In this document: positions 17,835-26,544 of the stretch, one piece after another | Numbering within the stretch: the first letter of the stretch is position 1 | Layout: each line of letters opens with the position of its first letter | Origin: Bacteroidota bacterium | Lineage (GTDB): Bacteria; Bacteroidota; Bacteroidia; Flavobacteriales_F; PHOS-HE28 | DNA length: 64,000 bases | NCBI GenBank assembly: GCA_014584605.1 | Contig: JACTMO010000083.1 | Coordinates: 49,347 to 113,346 of the forward strand | Direction of reading: 5' to 3' | Notes under the pieces: generated by a model | Told to the model about the DNA's origin: nothing | What the model saw: only the letters and a program-made list of their open reading frames with translations | The model's database searches: none | Position numbers and translations under genes: made by a program

Positions 17835-18680
17835 ATGCACCGGAACACGACCCTTCTGCTGGCGGCCTGCCTGAGCGTGGGCGCCGCCGCACAATGCCCG
17901 GACAGCACGGCCATCGTCTTCAGTTCCGATTTCGAGACCGGCGATGGCGGCCTGGTGGCGAGCGGCTATCCGGACTGGGAGCACGGCCCCATCGGCACCC
18001 AGTTGCTGGACATCATCTGCACCTCCACCTTCACCAACACCGTCGGCGCGCACAGCGGTTCCCAGGGCTGGGGCACGGTGCTCCGCGATTGCTACCACAA
18101 CAGCGGCGACACCAGCGTGGTGAGCCTGACGGTGGACCTGAGCGATCCGGCCTATACCGGCGCCGAGCTGAAGTTCTGGCATTGGTGGGAGGTGTTCACC
18201 AACTTCGATTTCACCTTCATCCGGGTGAACGGGCAGCAGGTCTACCTCAACAACAGCCAGCAGCTCAGCACGGGCTGGGTGCAACAGACCATTGACCTCA
18301 CGCCCTTCCTGGGCCTGAGCACGGTGCAGATCGGTTTCCACCTGTACGCCACCACGGTGGTGAACAAGGCCGGATGGTACCTGGACGACATGGAAGTGAG
18401 CGCCTGTCTCCCCTCCGGGGTCAGTACGTCCATCGACGAACTTCATGCGGCAGGTCTGTGGACCTGGCCCAACCCGGCCGAAGGGCAGCTCCAGGTGCGC
18501 AGCACGGGCCCCGGCCCGCAGACCTGGCGCCTGTTGGACCTCGGAGGCCGGGAGGTGCGCGCCGGCAGCAGGTCCGGCGCAGATACCTGGACCATCGGCA
18601 CCGGCGGGCTGAGCGGGGCGCACGTGCTGGAACTGCGCACGCCGTACCAGGTGCTGCACCGCCGGGTGCTGCTGCGCTGA
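17835..18680 (+). CDS. Secreted protein with T9SS type A C-terminal sorting domain
   Basis: A 281-residue protein with a signal peptide ending A-A-A-Q-C (about residue 21). The middle (about 30-195) is a predicted beta-sandwich: paired W-H-W-W-E-V and G-W-Y-L-D-D-M-E-V segments resemble MAM/jelly-roll domains of bacterial surface proteins. The last 75 residues fit the type IX secretion sorting domain: W-P-N-P-A-E-G-Q-L, then W-R-L-L-D-L-G-G-R-E-V, L-S-G-A-H-V-L-E-L and terminal R-R-V-L-L-R. It is therefore expected to cross the outer membrane by T9SS and be anchored or released. Its function is unknown. Confidence 0.82.
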   Translation: MHRNTTLLLAACLSVGAAAQCPDSTAIVFSSDFETGDGGLVASGYPDWEHGPIGTQLLDIICTSTFTNTVGAHSGSQGWGTVLRDCYHNSGDTSVVSLTVDLSDPAYTGAELKFWHWWEVFTNFDFTFIRVNGQQVYLNNSQQLSTGWVQQTIDLTPFLGLSTVQIGFHLYATTVVNKAGWYLDDMEVSACLPSGVSTSIDELHAAGLWTWPNPAEGQLQVRSTGPGPQTWRLLDLGGREVRAGSRSGADTWTIGTGGLSGAHVLELRTPYQVLHRRVLLR

Positions 18681-18706
18681 CGCCCGGGTGCCAGGCACGG
18701 CCCGGT

Positions 18707-18714
18707 TACCTTTG
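18707..18714 (+). promoter_or_regulatory. -7 promoter element TACCTTTG for recR
   Basis: Exact TAnnTTTG, 5 nt before the GTG start of recR. With the spacing measured at the SRP RNA promoter, transcription would begin at or one base before the start codon. Confidence 0.7.
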
Positions 18715-18719
18715 GGGGC

Positions 18720-19337
18720 GTGAGCACCTCCTCCGCCCTGCTGGAGAACGCCGTGGAACAGCTGGCCACCCTGCCCGGCATCGGTCGGCGCACGGCCATG
18801 CGCATGGCCCTCGACCTGCTGCGCAGGGACCTCACCGCCGTGCAGCGCTTCAGCGATGCGGTGCGCCGCCTGCGGGAGGAAGTGCGCTACTGCGGGGAAT
18901 GCTGCAACATCAGCGACCAGGAGCGGTGCGCCATCTGCGCCTCCCCCGCGCGCGACCACGGCCTGGTGTGCGTGGTGGAGGACGTGCGCGACGTGGTGGC
19001 CATCGAGAACACGCACCAGTACAAGGGCCTGTACCATGTGCTGGGCGGAGTGATCAGCCCCATGGACGGCGTGGGGCCCGAGGACCTGCACATCACGCGT
19101 TTGCTGGAACGGGTGAGCAGCGGTGGGGTGCGCGAAGTGGTGCTGGCCCTCGGCGCCACCCTGGAGGGCGATACCACCTGCTTCTACCTGCACCGTCGCC
19201 TCCGGGAGCATGGCGTCGCCATCAGCCAGATCGCCCGCGGCATCAGCATCGGTGGCGAGCTGGAACATGTGGACGAACTGACGCTGGGCCGCAGCATCGC
19301 CGACCGGAAACCTTACGAGCAGGGCGTGAAGCGATGA
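18720..19337 (+). CDS. recR: Recombination mediator protein RecR
   Basis: A 205-residue RecR, which with RecO (and RecF) loads RecA onto SSB-coated DNA gaps. The helix-hairpin-helix L-A-T-L-P-G-I-G-R-R-T-A is at residues about 16-27, the zinc-finger cysteines follow (Y-C-G-E-C-C-N, C-A-I-C) and the Toprim domain carries V-V-E-D-V-R-D and the T-L-E-G-D-T-T motif. Length matches the family. The GTG start is fixed by the promoter immediately upstream and by the usual N-terminal helix; no Shine-Dalgarno is possible in the 5 nt available. Confidence 0.95.
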   Translation: MSTSSALLENAVEQLATLPGIGRRTAMRMALDLLRRDLTAVQRFSDAVRRLREEVRYCGECCNISDQERCAICASPARDHGLVCVVEDVRDVVAIENTHQYKGLYHVLGGVISPMDGVGPEDLHITRLLERVSSGGVREVVLALGATLEGDTTCFYLHRRLREHGVAISQIARGISIGGELEHVDELTLGRSIADRKPYEQGVKR

Positions 19338-19452
19338 GCGACCGGTCCGGCCACCCGATGATCATGAACACCCACGGACCGTCCATGGCGTTCATGCGCA
19401 TCGACCCGTACAGAACGTGCCACGCGCCAGCCCACGACATCCGTCCCAAGGG

Positions 19453-21369
19453 ATGAAGCTCTCGGTCATCATCGTCAACTACAACGTGCGGGCCTACCTG
19501 GAGCAGTGCCTTCGCGCGGTGTTCGCGGCCCTGGAGGGTCTGGACGGCGAGGTGTTCGTGGTGGACAACCAGAGCACCGACGGCAGCGTGGAGCTGGTGC
19601 GCGAGCGTTTCCCGCAGGTCCGGCTGCTGGCCAACACCGAGAACGTGGGCTTCAGCCGGGCGAACAACCAGGCCATCCGCGAGGCGAAGGGCGACCACGT
19701 GCTGCTGTTGAACCCGGACACCATCGTGGGCGAGGATGTCTTCGCCAAGGTGGTGGCGTACATGGACGCCAACCCCAAGGTGGGCGGCGTGGGGGTGCGG
19801 ATGATCGACGGCACGGGTCGCTTCCTGCCCGAGAGCAAGCGCGGCCTGCCCACGCCGGCGGTGGCTTTCTACAAGATCATCGGCCTGGCCCGGCTCTTTC
19901 CGCGCAGCCGGGTGTTCGGTCGCTACCATCTGGGGCATCTGCCCGAGGACCGGACGGCACGGATCGAGATCCTCTCGGGGGCCTGCATGTTCCTGCGCAA
20001 GCGCACCCTGGACCAGGTGGGGCTGCTGGACGAGAGCTTCTTCATGTACGGGGAGGACATCGACCTCAGCTACCGCATCACCTTGGGGGGCTATGAGAAC
20101 CACTACTTCCCGGAGGCCCGGATCCTGCACTACAAGGGCGAGAGCACCAAGAAGAGCAGCGTGAACTACGTCTTCGTGTTCTACAACGCGATGGCCATCT
20201 TCGCCCGCAAGCACTTTACGCGGAAAGGCCCGGACCTGTTCAGCGCGCTGATCCGCGGGGCCATCTACCTGAGCGCCGCCGGGGCCCTCTTCAGCCGCTT
20301 TCTGCACCGCGCGCTGCTGCCCTTGCTCGACGCCGTGGCACTGACCGCCCTGCTGACCCTTGCCGGTCCGCACGTGGGCGTGGTGCAGTGGGCCGACGGC
20401 GCGCCCAGGCACCTCCTCCCCTTCCTTTCCGCGGCCCTGACATGCCTGGCCCTTTTCGGGGCGTACGACCGCCCGGTGCGCCTGGGGAACGCCGCCAAGG
20501 GTGCTGCGGCCGCCACCCTGCTCTTGGCGGCCTGGTGGGGCTGGCGCATGCATGCCTGGCCCGGCACCACGGCGGTGCTCACCTGCCTGGGCCTGATGAC
20601 CGGCACGGCCTTCACGGTCCGCGGCCTTCTGCATCTGTTGCGCATCAAGGGCTACGCCCTGCGTCCCGGCCACCGCCTGCGCATCGCGGCCATCGGTTCG
20701 GAACAACGGACGCGCCAGGCCCTGGACCTGCTGTGGCAGACCCACTTCGGGCTGGGCCGCCAGAGGACCGGAACGCCCCGGGACCTGCAAGAGGCCGGAC
20801 GCAGGACCGAGCTCTGCCGCCAGCTGCGCGACCAGCGCTACGACGAGGTCGTGCTCTGTGCGGGGGACCTGTCCTGGGACACCATCATCGACGCGCTCGA
20901 ACGGCTGCACCCGAGCGGTGCGGCCGTCAAGATCGCCCAGCCGGACGGGCAGGCGATCATCGGACTGAACAGCATCGAGGGCCTGCACGACCTGCTGGTG
21001 CTGGAGGCCCACGCCGTTCACAGTCCGGCGGCACGGCGCACCAAGCGCATCGTGGATGTGGCGGTGTCGGCCTTGCTGGCGGCCACACTACCGCTGAACC
21101 TCTGGCTCATCGACCGGCCCTGGGGCCTGCTGGGCAACATTCGCGATGTCCTGCTGGGCCGCCGCACCTGGGTGGGCTACAACCGGAGCTCGGCACGGAC
21201 CGGCAGGCTGCCCGGGCTGCGGCGGGGCGTGCTGGACCCCGTGGTCGCCCTGGGCGTACCCCCGGAGGCCCTGGTGGTGGACCGCCTCAACCTGATGTAC
21301 GCCAAGAACTACAGGGCCTGGGACGATCTGGCGTACATCCGCCGCGGCTTTGCGCGACTGGGCTCCTGA
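19453..21369 (+). CDS. GT2 glycosyltransferase fused to a degenerate polyprenyl-phosphate sugar transferase-like module
   Basis: A 638-residue protein in four parts. Residues about 1-240 are a GT2 domain (S-V-I-I-V-N-Y-N-V, V-V-D-N-Q-S-T-D-G-S, L-L-N-P-D-T for the metal-binding region, and E-D-I-D-L-S-Y-R). Residues about 255-410 hold four or so membrane helices. Residues about 415-530 resemble the nucleotide-binding-like domain found in polyprenyl glycosylphosphotransferases. The last 105 residues begin like a PGT membrane helix (R-I-V-D-V-A-V-S-A-L-L-A) and contain L-L-G-R-R-T-W-V-G-Y, but lack the K-F-R-S-M and D-E-L-P-Q catalytic motifs that the intact homolog at 52290-53705 keeps. It probably acts in surface glycan synthesis; a scaffolding role for the C-terminal part is inference. 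Confidence 0.82.
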   Translation: MKLSVIIVNYNVRAYLEQCLRAVFAALEGLDGEVFVVDNQSTDGSVELVRERFPQVRLLANTENVGFSRANNQAIREAKGDHVLLLNPDTIVGEDVFAKVVAYMDANPKVGGVGVRMIDGTGRFLPESKRGLPTPAVAFYKIIGLARLFPRSRVFGRYHLGHLPEDRTARIEILSGACMFLRKRTLDQVGLLDESFFMYGEDIDLSYRITLGGYENHYFPEARILHYKGESTKKSSVNYVFVFYNAMAIFARKHFTRKGPDLFSALIRGAIYLSAAGALFSRFLHRALLPLLDAVALTALLTLAGPHVGVVQWADGAPRHLLPFLSAALTCLALFGAYDRPVRLGNAAKGAAAATLLLAAWWGWRMHAWPGTTAVLTCLGLMTGTAFTVRGLLHLLRIKGYALRPGHRLRIAAIGSEQRTRQALDLLWQTHFGLGRQRTGTPRDLQEAGRRTELCRQLRDQRYDEVVLCAGDLSWDTIIDALERLHPSGAAVKIAQPDGQAIIGLNSIEGLHDLLVLEAHAVHSPAARRTKRIVDVAVSALLAATLPLNLWLIDRPWGLLGNIRDVLLGRRTWVGYNRSSARTGRLPGLRRGVLDPVVALGVPPEALVVDRLNLMYAKNYRAWDDLAYIRRGFARLGS

Positions 21370-21395
21370 ACCGGTGGCCGTCGTTGTCCGGTGGT

Positions 21396-21403
21396 TACTT
21401 TTG
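21396..21403 (+). promoter_or_regulatory. -7 promoter element TACTTTTG for the E2 gene
   Basis: Exact TAnnTTTG; 10 nt before the ATG at 21414, predicting a leader of about 5 nt. Confidence 0.65.
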
Positions 21404-21413
21404 GCCCGTTCCC

Positions 21414-22739
21414 ATGGCCGACCAAGAGATCCTCCTGCCCAAGATGGGTGAAAGCGTGGCCGAGGCCACGATCATCAAATGGCTCAAGAACGAAGGCGAC
21501 CGCGTGGCCGCCGATGAGCCCATCGTGGAGATCGCCACGGACAAGGTGGACAGCGAGGTGCCCGCGCCCCACGACGGCGTGCTGGTGAAGCAGCTTGTGG
21601 GCGAGGGCGATGTGGTGAAGGTGGGCCAGCCCATCGCCGCCATCAGCGCCGGTACCGAAGCCCCCGCGGCAGCACCACCCGCAGCGGCGCCCACCCCGGT
21701 CCCCGCCTCCAACGGACAGCCCGCCCCGGTGTCGGCCGCACCCTCCATCGGCCAGGCCGTTGCCCACACCAGCGCCGACGGCAGGTTCTATAGTCCCTTG
21801 GTGCGCAACATCGCCCAGCAGGAGGGCGTGAGCATGGCCGAGCTTGAAACCATCGCCGGCACAGGCGAAGGAGGGCGGGTGACCAAGAAGGACATCCTGG
21901 ACTACCTGCCCAAGCGAGGCGCGCCCGCACCTGCACCCGCAGCACCCCCTGCACCCGTTGCGACCGCACCGACGGCACCCGCCCCGGCCGCCAAGGCCGA
22001 GCCGACTCCGCCGAAGTTGCAGCCCGGCCCCGGCGACGAGCTGATCGAGATGGACCGCATGCGCAAGCTGATCGCCGACCACATGGTGATGAGCAAGCGC
22101 ACCAGCCCGCACGTCACCAGCTTCGTGGAAGCGGATGTCACCAACCTGGTGCTCTGGCGCGAAAAGGTGAAGAACGCCTTCGAGAAGCGCGAAGGCGAGA
22201 AGCTCACCTTCACGCCCATCTTCATCATGGCCATCGCCCAGGCGATCAAAGAGATGCCCCTGATCAACGTGCAGGTGGACGGGCACACCATCATCCGCAA
22301 GCGCGACATCAACATCGGCATGGCCGCTGCCCTTCCCACCGGCAACCTCATCGTGCCGGTGATCAAGAACGCCGACCAGCTGAACCTGGTGGGCCTCGCC
22401 CGCAAGGTGAACGACCTCGCCCGGCGTGCGCGCGAGAACAAGCTGCAACCCGACGAGATCAGCGGCGGCACCTACACCATCACCAACGTGGGCACCTTCG
22501 GCAACGTGCTGGGGACCCCGGTGATCAACCAGCCGCAGGTGGCCATCATGGCCACGGGGGCCATCCGCAAGAAGCCGGCGGTGCTGGAGACCCCCACAGG
22601 CGATGTCATCGCCGTTCGGCATATGATGTTCCTGAGCCACAGTTACGACCACCGCGTGGTGGACGGTGCGCTCGGCGGGCGGTTCGTGCGGCGCGTGGCC
22701 GACATCCTGGAGGCCTGGTCGCTGGAGCATGACGCATGA
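21414..22739 (+). CDS. Dihydrolipoamide acyltransferase, E2 of a 2-oxoacid dehydrogenase complex
   Basis: A 441-residue E2 subunit. The single lipoyl domain (residues 1-75) carries the lipoylated lysine in I-A-T-D-K-V-D-S-E. Pro/Ala-rich linkers flank a peripheral-subunit-binding domain (about 120-160: F-Y-S-P-L-V-R-N-I-A with G-E-G-G-R-V-T-K-K-D). The catalytic core has S-H-S-Y-D-H-R-V-V-D-G-A with the active-site histidine. It transfers acyl groups from E1 to CoA and feeds E3. Sequence style fits the pyruvate/branched-chain/2-oxoglutarate E2 group of Bacteroidota; which substrate is used is not settled. No E1 or E3 gene is nearby. Confidence 0.92.
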   Translation: MADQEILLPKMGESVAEATIIKWLKNEGDRVAADEPIVEIATDKVDSEVPAPHDGVLVKQLVGEGDVVKVGQPIAAISAGTEAPAAAPPAAAPTPVPASNGQPAPVSAAPSIGQAVAHTSADGRFYSPLVRNIAQQEGVSMAELETIAGTGEGGRVTKKDILDYLPKRGAPAPAPAAPPAPVATAPTAPAPAAKAEPTPPKLQPGPGDELIEMDRMRKLIADHMVMSKRTSPHVTSFVEADVTNLVLWREKVKNAFEKREGEKLTFTPIFIMAIAQAIKEMPLINVQVDGHTIIRKRDINIGMAAALPTGNLIVPVIKNADQLNLVGLARKVNDLARRARENKLQPDEISGGTYTITNVGTFGNVLGTPVINQPQVAIMATGAIRKKPAVLETPTGDVIAVRHMMFLSHSYDHRVVDGALGGRFVRRVADILEAWSLEHDA

Positions 22740-22809
22740 GGCGACCTCAGCGAACGAAAATGGCTACATTTCGCGGCCTCGCACCGGGGGCCGAATCATC
22801 TGTAATGCA

Positions 22810-25011
22810 ATGAAGCACGGTTACGCGATCCTCCTCTCCGCCGCACTGCTGGCCCCCCTCGAACATGTGGTCGCACAGGGCGATAACACCACCTTCTCGT
22901 GGAAGTTCGAGGAAGGCAACAAATTGATGGAGGAGAAGCTCTACAACCAGTCCGCCGAGATCTGGGACCAGCTGGTGAAGGAGCAGCCCGATAACTCGAA
23001 CCTCAACTACAAGCTGGGGTACTGCTATTTCAACTCCTACAACCAGAAGCACAAGGCCCTTCCTTATCTGGAAAAGGCCGCAGCACTACGGAGCTCGGGC
23101 TACGGCGGTTTCAACACCGCGGGCTACGACCCGTTCGACACCAAGGAGCGGAACGCCCCGGCAGAGGTGGACTACTACCTGGGTCGCGCCTACCACCTGA
23201 ACGGCGACTTCGACAAGGCCGATGCGTCCTATCAGAAGTTCATGGACGAGGCCGGCAAGGCGCACGCCCTCTACGGCGTGGCCTCCCGGGGCAAAGAGCA
23301 AACCGCCAACGCACGCAAGATCCTCGCCGACCCCAAGCCCTACCAGATCAGCAACGTGGGCAAGGTGGTGAACCAGGACCATCCCGACTTCAGCCCGGTG
23401 CTGAGCGTGGACGGCAACGCGCTGTTCTTCACCAGCCGCCGCATCCGGCCGGACAGCTCCAACAGCGGAGTGATCGATCCGCTGGCGGGGCTCCCTTTCG
23501 AGAACATCTATGTGAGCTACAAGGACCGCGAAGGCAACTGGCAGACGCCCGAACTGCTCAACATCAACCCCGCTGAAGGCGGGCACCTGGCCAGTGTCAA
23601 CGTATCGGCCGACGGGCAGACGCTCTTCATCTACCGCGACGACGGCGGCGACGGCAACCTGTACGAGAGCCGACTGGTGGGTGAATTGTGGAGCGACCCG
23701 GTGCTCCTCGGCAGCGACGTGAACACCAAGAGCTGGGAGACGCACGCCGCCATCACCGCCGACGGCAACACGCTCTATTTCGTGAGCGACCGCAAGGGCG
23801 GCATCGGTGGTCGTGACATCTACCGCGTGGTGAAGCTGCCCACCGGCGAATGGAGCAAGGCGCAGACCATCGGGAACGTGGTGAACACCCCGTACGATGA
23901 GGACGCCGTCTTCATCCACCCCAACGGCCGCACCATGTTCTTCGCCTCCAAGGGCCACAACAGCATGGGCGGCTTCGACATCTTCACCACCGAGATGCAG
24001 GAAGACGGCAGCTGGAGCGCACCGGTGAACATCGGCGCCCCGCTGAACACCGTGGACGACGATGTCTTCTTTGTCACCACCGCCGACGGACGACGCGGCT
24101 ACTTCAGCTCCGACAAGATCGGTGGCTATGGGGAGAAGGACATCTACTTCGTGGACCTGCCCGAGGAGATGGAGGCCGAGGGCCTGACGGTGCTCAAGGG
24201 CTTCATCATCCCGCCGCCCGGCACCAGCCTGCCCCCCAGCACCATCCTGTACGTCACCGACAAGGCCACGGGCGAGGTGAAGACCTACAAACCGCGTCAG
24301 CGCGACGGGGTGTACGTGGTGATCCTGCCGCCCTGCAAGGAGTACAACCTGGATTACCGGGTGGACGACAAGACGATCCACACCGAGGACATCTATGTGG
24401 AGTGCGAAACGGCCTACCAGGAGATCAACAAGGAGATCTACCTGAACCCGGTGAGCATCACGGGTCCGGCCAGCATCGTGGACCTGCCGAAGGGTTCGCC
24501 GCCAGGCAGTAAGGAGAAGGGCGAACCGGCCCCGGCGGGCGATCCGTCCAAGCCCGGCGGAACGACCGGTGTTGGCGAGTACCTGACCGATGCACAGCTC
24601 AAGGAGAAGGGCAAGACCCACACCATGCCCGATGCCCGCTATGCGGCCGAATACGCCAAGTACTACGAGTACAACAAGAAGGACATCGACCAGGCTGAGA
24701 CCGACTGGAAGGGCTTCATCGACACGGTCGTGGGCCTGATCGACAAGAACGGCAAGGCCAACATCGTCATCGAGGCCAGCGCCTCCAAGGTGCCCACCAA
24801 GACCTTCGGCACCAACGAGAACCTGAGCCGGCAACGCATGGAGGATGCCCGCACCCGCCTGATCGAAGCCGTCCGTGCCCGGGGCAAGAACCCCGATGTC
24901 ATCTTCCTGGAGGCCGTCAACTCCCTGGTGCAGGGCCCGGCTTACAAAGGCGATTACATCAACACCGAGAAATACGGCAAGTTCCAGTACGTCAAGCTGA
25001 AGACGCGCTGA
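22810..25011 (+). CDS. PorE-like TPR/PD40 periplasmic protein with divergent OmpA-type C-terminus
   Basis: A 733-residue exported protein (signal peptide to about V-V-A-Q at residue 23). TPR-like helices follow (about 30-185: K-F-E-E-G-N-K-L-M-E-E-K, N-L-N-Y-K-L-G-Y-C-Y-F). A PD40/WD40-like propeller spans about 195-455, with repeated units such as L-F-F-T-S-R-R and L-Y-F-V-S-D-R-K-G-G-I-G-G-R-D-I-Y. A carboxypeptidase-regulatory-like beta domain follows (about 465-555), then a Pro/Gly linker and a C-terminal region (I-V-I-E-A-S-A-S-K-V-P, N-E-N-L-S-R-Q-R-M-E-D-A-R) that looks like a divergent OmpA peptidoglycan-binding domain. This order is that of PorE, a T9SS component tethered to peptidoglycan; assignment to T9SS is by architecture only. 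A terminator follows. Confidence 0.78.
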   Translation: MKHGYAILLSAALLAPLEHVVAQGDNTTFSWKFEEGNKLMEEKLYNQSAEIWDQLVKEQPDNSNLNYKLGYCYFNSYNQKHKALPYLEKAAALRSSGYGGFNTAGYDPFDTKERNAPAEVDYYLGRAYHLNGDFDKADASYQKFMDEAGKAHALYGVASRGKEQTANARKILADPKPYQISNVGKVVNQDHPDFSPVLSVDGNALFFTSRRIRPDSSNSGVIDPLAGLPFENIYVSYKDREGNWQTPELLNINPAEGGHLASVNVSADGQTLFIYRDDGGDGNLYESRLVGELWSDPVLLGSDVNTKSWETHAAITADGNTLYFVSDRKGGIGGRDIYRVVKLPTGEWSKAQTIGNVVNTPYDEDAVFIHPNGRTMFFASKGHNSMGGFDIFTTEMQEDGSWSAPVNIGAPLNTVDDDVFFVTTADGRRGYFSSDKIGGYGEKDIYFVDLPEEMEAEGLTVLKGFIIPPPGTSLPPSTILYVTDKATGEVKTYKPRQRDGVYVVILPPCKEYNLDYRVDDKTIHTEDIYVECETAYQEINKEIYLNPVSITGPASIVDLPKGSPPGSKEKGEPAPAGDPSKPGGTTGVGEYLTDAQLKEKGKTHTMPDARYAAEYAKYYEYNKKDIDQAETDWKGFIDTVVGLIDKNGKANIVIEASASKVPTKTFGTNENLSRQRMEDARTRLIEAVRARGKNPDVIFLEAVNSLVQGPAYKGDYINTEKYGKFQYVKLKTR

Positions 25012-25035
25012 CCAGGGCCGTTGTGGACAACTTCG

Positions 25036-25065
25036 AAAGCCCTCCGGAACCCCGGGGGGCTTTTT
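25036..25065 (+). terminator. Rho-independent terminator after the PorE-like gene
   Basis: A GC-rich hairpin (AAAGCCCTCCGG, loop AACC, then CCGGGGGGCTTT with one mismatch) runs into a T-run ending at 25065. It separates the PorE-like gene from the exonuclease gene. Confidence 0.8.
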
Positions 25066-25083
25066 CCTGACCAACTTGCGGAC

Positions 25084-25854
25084 ATGCGGCTACAGCTTCA
25101 ACGGTCCCTGGCCTTCTTCGACCTGGAGACCACCGGTACCCGGATCGGGCAGGACCGCATCGTGCAGGTGGGCATCGTGCGCCTTTCCCCCGATGGAAGC
25201 CGGCAGCCCTGGCAGCGCCTGGTGAACCCGGGGATGCCCATCCCGCCGGAGGCCACCGCCATCCACGGCATCACCGACGCCATGGTGGCCAACGCCCCGA
25301 CCCTGGAGGATGTGGCCGATGAGATCCTCGGCGTGCTGGAAGGCTGCGACCTGTCCGGGTTCAACGTCATTCGCTTCGACCTGCCCTTCCTGGCCGAGGA
25401 GCTGCACCGGGTGGGCCGCACTTGGGACAGCTCGGTCCTGCGCGTGGTGGATGTGCAGCGGATCTTCCACCGCATGGAGCCTCGCGACCTGAGCGCGGCC
25501 CTGCGCTTTTACTGCGGCCGAGAGCACGGCGACGCGCACGACGCCCTGGCCGATGTGGAGGCCACCGCCGATGTGCTGCTGGCCCAGCTGGAACGGTACG
25601 CCGAACTGCCCGGCGACGTGGACCAGCTGGGCGAGTTCAGCGGGGACCGCCAGCGCAGCCCCGATGCCGCCGGCAAGCTCGCCTTCGACCAGAACGGTCA
25701 GATCTGCCTCACCTTCGGCAAGTACCGGGGCTGGCCGCTGGACACCATCGGGCGCAACGACCCCGGCTACCTTCAATGGCTGATGACCAAGGCCGAACTG
25801 CCCGGCAGCACACGGGATGTGATGCGCAGGGCGCTCAGCCGGCCGGAGGCCTGA
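25084..25854 (+). CDS. DEDDh 3'-5' exonuclease (DnaQ-like) with C-terminal DUF3820-type domain
   Basis: A 256-residue exonuclease. The DnaQ fold has ExoI F-F-D-L-E-T-T-G (residues about 11-18), the H-G-I-T segment, ExoII in N-V-I-R-F-D-L-P-F-L and ExoIII A-H-D-A-L-A-D-V-E (DEDDh type). The C-terminal 60 residues (L-T-F-G-K-Y-R-G-W-P-L-D through Y-L-Q-W-L-M) match the small DUF3820-like module also found after exodeoxyribonuclease X-type nucleases. The start ATG 25084 lies after the terminator; longer openings would run into the hairpin. It could act in repair or nucleic-acid turnover; a replicative proofreading role is less likely for this form. Confidence 0.88.
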   Translation: MRLQLQRSLAFFDLETTGTRIGQDRIVQVGIVRLSPDGSRQPWQRLVNPGMPIPPEATAIHGITDAMVANAPTLEDVADEILGVLEGCDLSGFNVIRFDLPFLAEELHRVGRTWDSSVLRVVDVQRIFHRMEPRDLSAALRFYCGREHGDAHDALADVEATADVLLAQLERYAELPGDVDQLGEFSGDRQRSPDAAGKLAFDQNGQICLTFGKYRGWPLDTIGRNDPGYLQWLMTKAELPGSTRDVMRRALSRPEA

Positions 25855-25866
25855 ACCACCACGCCC

Positions 25867-26481
25867 ATGAAGTGCATCTGCATCGGCCGCAACTACGGTG
25901 AGCACGCCCGGGAGCTCGGCAACGCCACGCCCGACGAACCGATCTTCTTCCTGAAGCCCTTCACGGCCATCGCGCACCCGGGGCGCCCGCTGAAGCTCCC
26001 CACCCACCTCGGCACCATCCACCATGAACTGGAGCTGGTATGTGTGCTCGACGGCTACGCCAAGGACATCCCAGCGACCATGGCACCGGGCTTGATCAGC
26101 GCGTACACCCTGGGGCTGGACCTCACCGCCCGCGACATCCAGAACGATCTGAAGGCCAAGGGGCTCCCCTGGGAGAAGGCCAAGGCCTTCGACGACAGCG
26201 CCGTGATCGGCGATGTGCACCTGCCCATGACCAGCGCCACCGACCTGCAGGGTTTCCGGATCGAGCTGCTGCGCAACGGCACCTTGGTGCAACGCGGCCG
26301 CACCAGGGACATGATCTTCCCGGTGCACGAACTGATCGCCCACGTGTCGCGCTACATCACCATCGAACCCGGCGACCTGCTCTTCACCGGCACCCCGGCC
26401 GGGGTGGGGCCCATTGCGGCGGGCGATACGCTGGAGGGCATCCTGGACGGCAAGCGCATGCTGCGGCTCACCGTGGAATGA
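25867..26481 (+). CDS. Fumarylacetoacetate hydrolase (FAH) family protein, acylpyruvase-like
   Basis: A 204-residue enzyme of the FAHD1/YcgM group. Core signatures are I-G-R-N-Y-x-x-H at the N-terminus, the metal ligands in H-H-E-L-E-L-V and T-L-G-L-D-L-T-A-R-D, and the lysine in P-W-E-K-A-K-A-F-D-D-S-A. Such enzymes cleave C-C bonds in acylpyruvates or decarboxylate oxaloacetate with Mg2+. Length is normal for the short single-domain form. It begins 12 nt after the exonuclease stop, so the two are probably co-transcribed. Confidence 0.88.
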   Translation: MKCICIGRNYGEHARELGNATPDEPIFFLKPFTAIAHPGRPLKLPTHLGTIHHELELVCVLDGYAKDIPATMAPGLISAYTLGLDLTARDIQNDLKAKGLPWEKAKAFDDSAVIGDVHLPMTSATDLQGFRIELLRNGTLVQRGRTRDMIFPVHELIAHVSRYITIEPGDLLFTGTPAGVGPIAAGDTLEGILDGKRMLRLTVE

Positions 26482-26506
26482 GGCGGTCCGGCTCGTGCCG
26501 CCGGGC

Positions 26507-26514
26507 TACCTTTG
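26507..26514 (+). promoter_or_regulatory. -7 promoter element TACCTTTG for kdsA
   Basis: Exact TAnnTTTG, 30 nt before the kdsA ATG. It overlaps and so excludes the upstream TTG at 26512 as a start. Confidence 0.65.
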
Positions 26515-26544
26515 CCACCCCGGAACGATCCACCGGGCTTGTCC

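Noticed and set aside
16355..18295. Plus-strand frame of 646 codons across the SSS symporter
   Set aside because: Antisense of a membrane protein gene; His/Gln/Glu-rich shadow.
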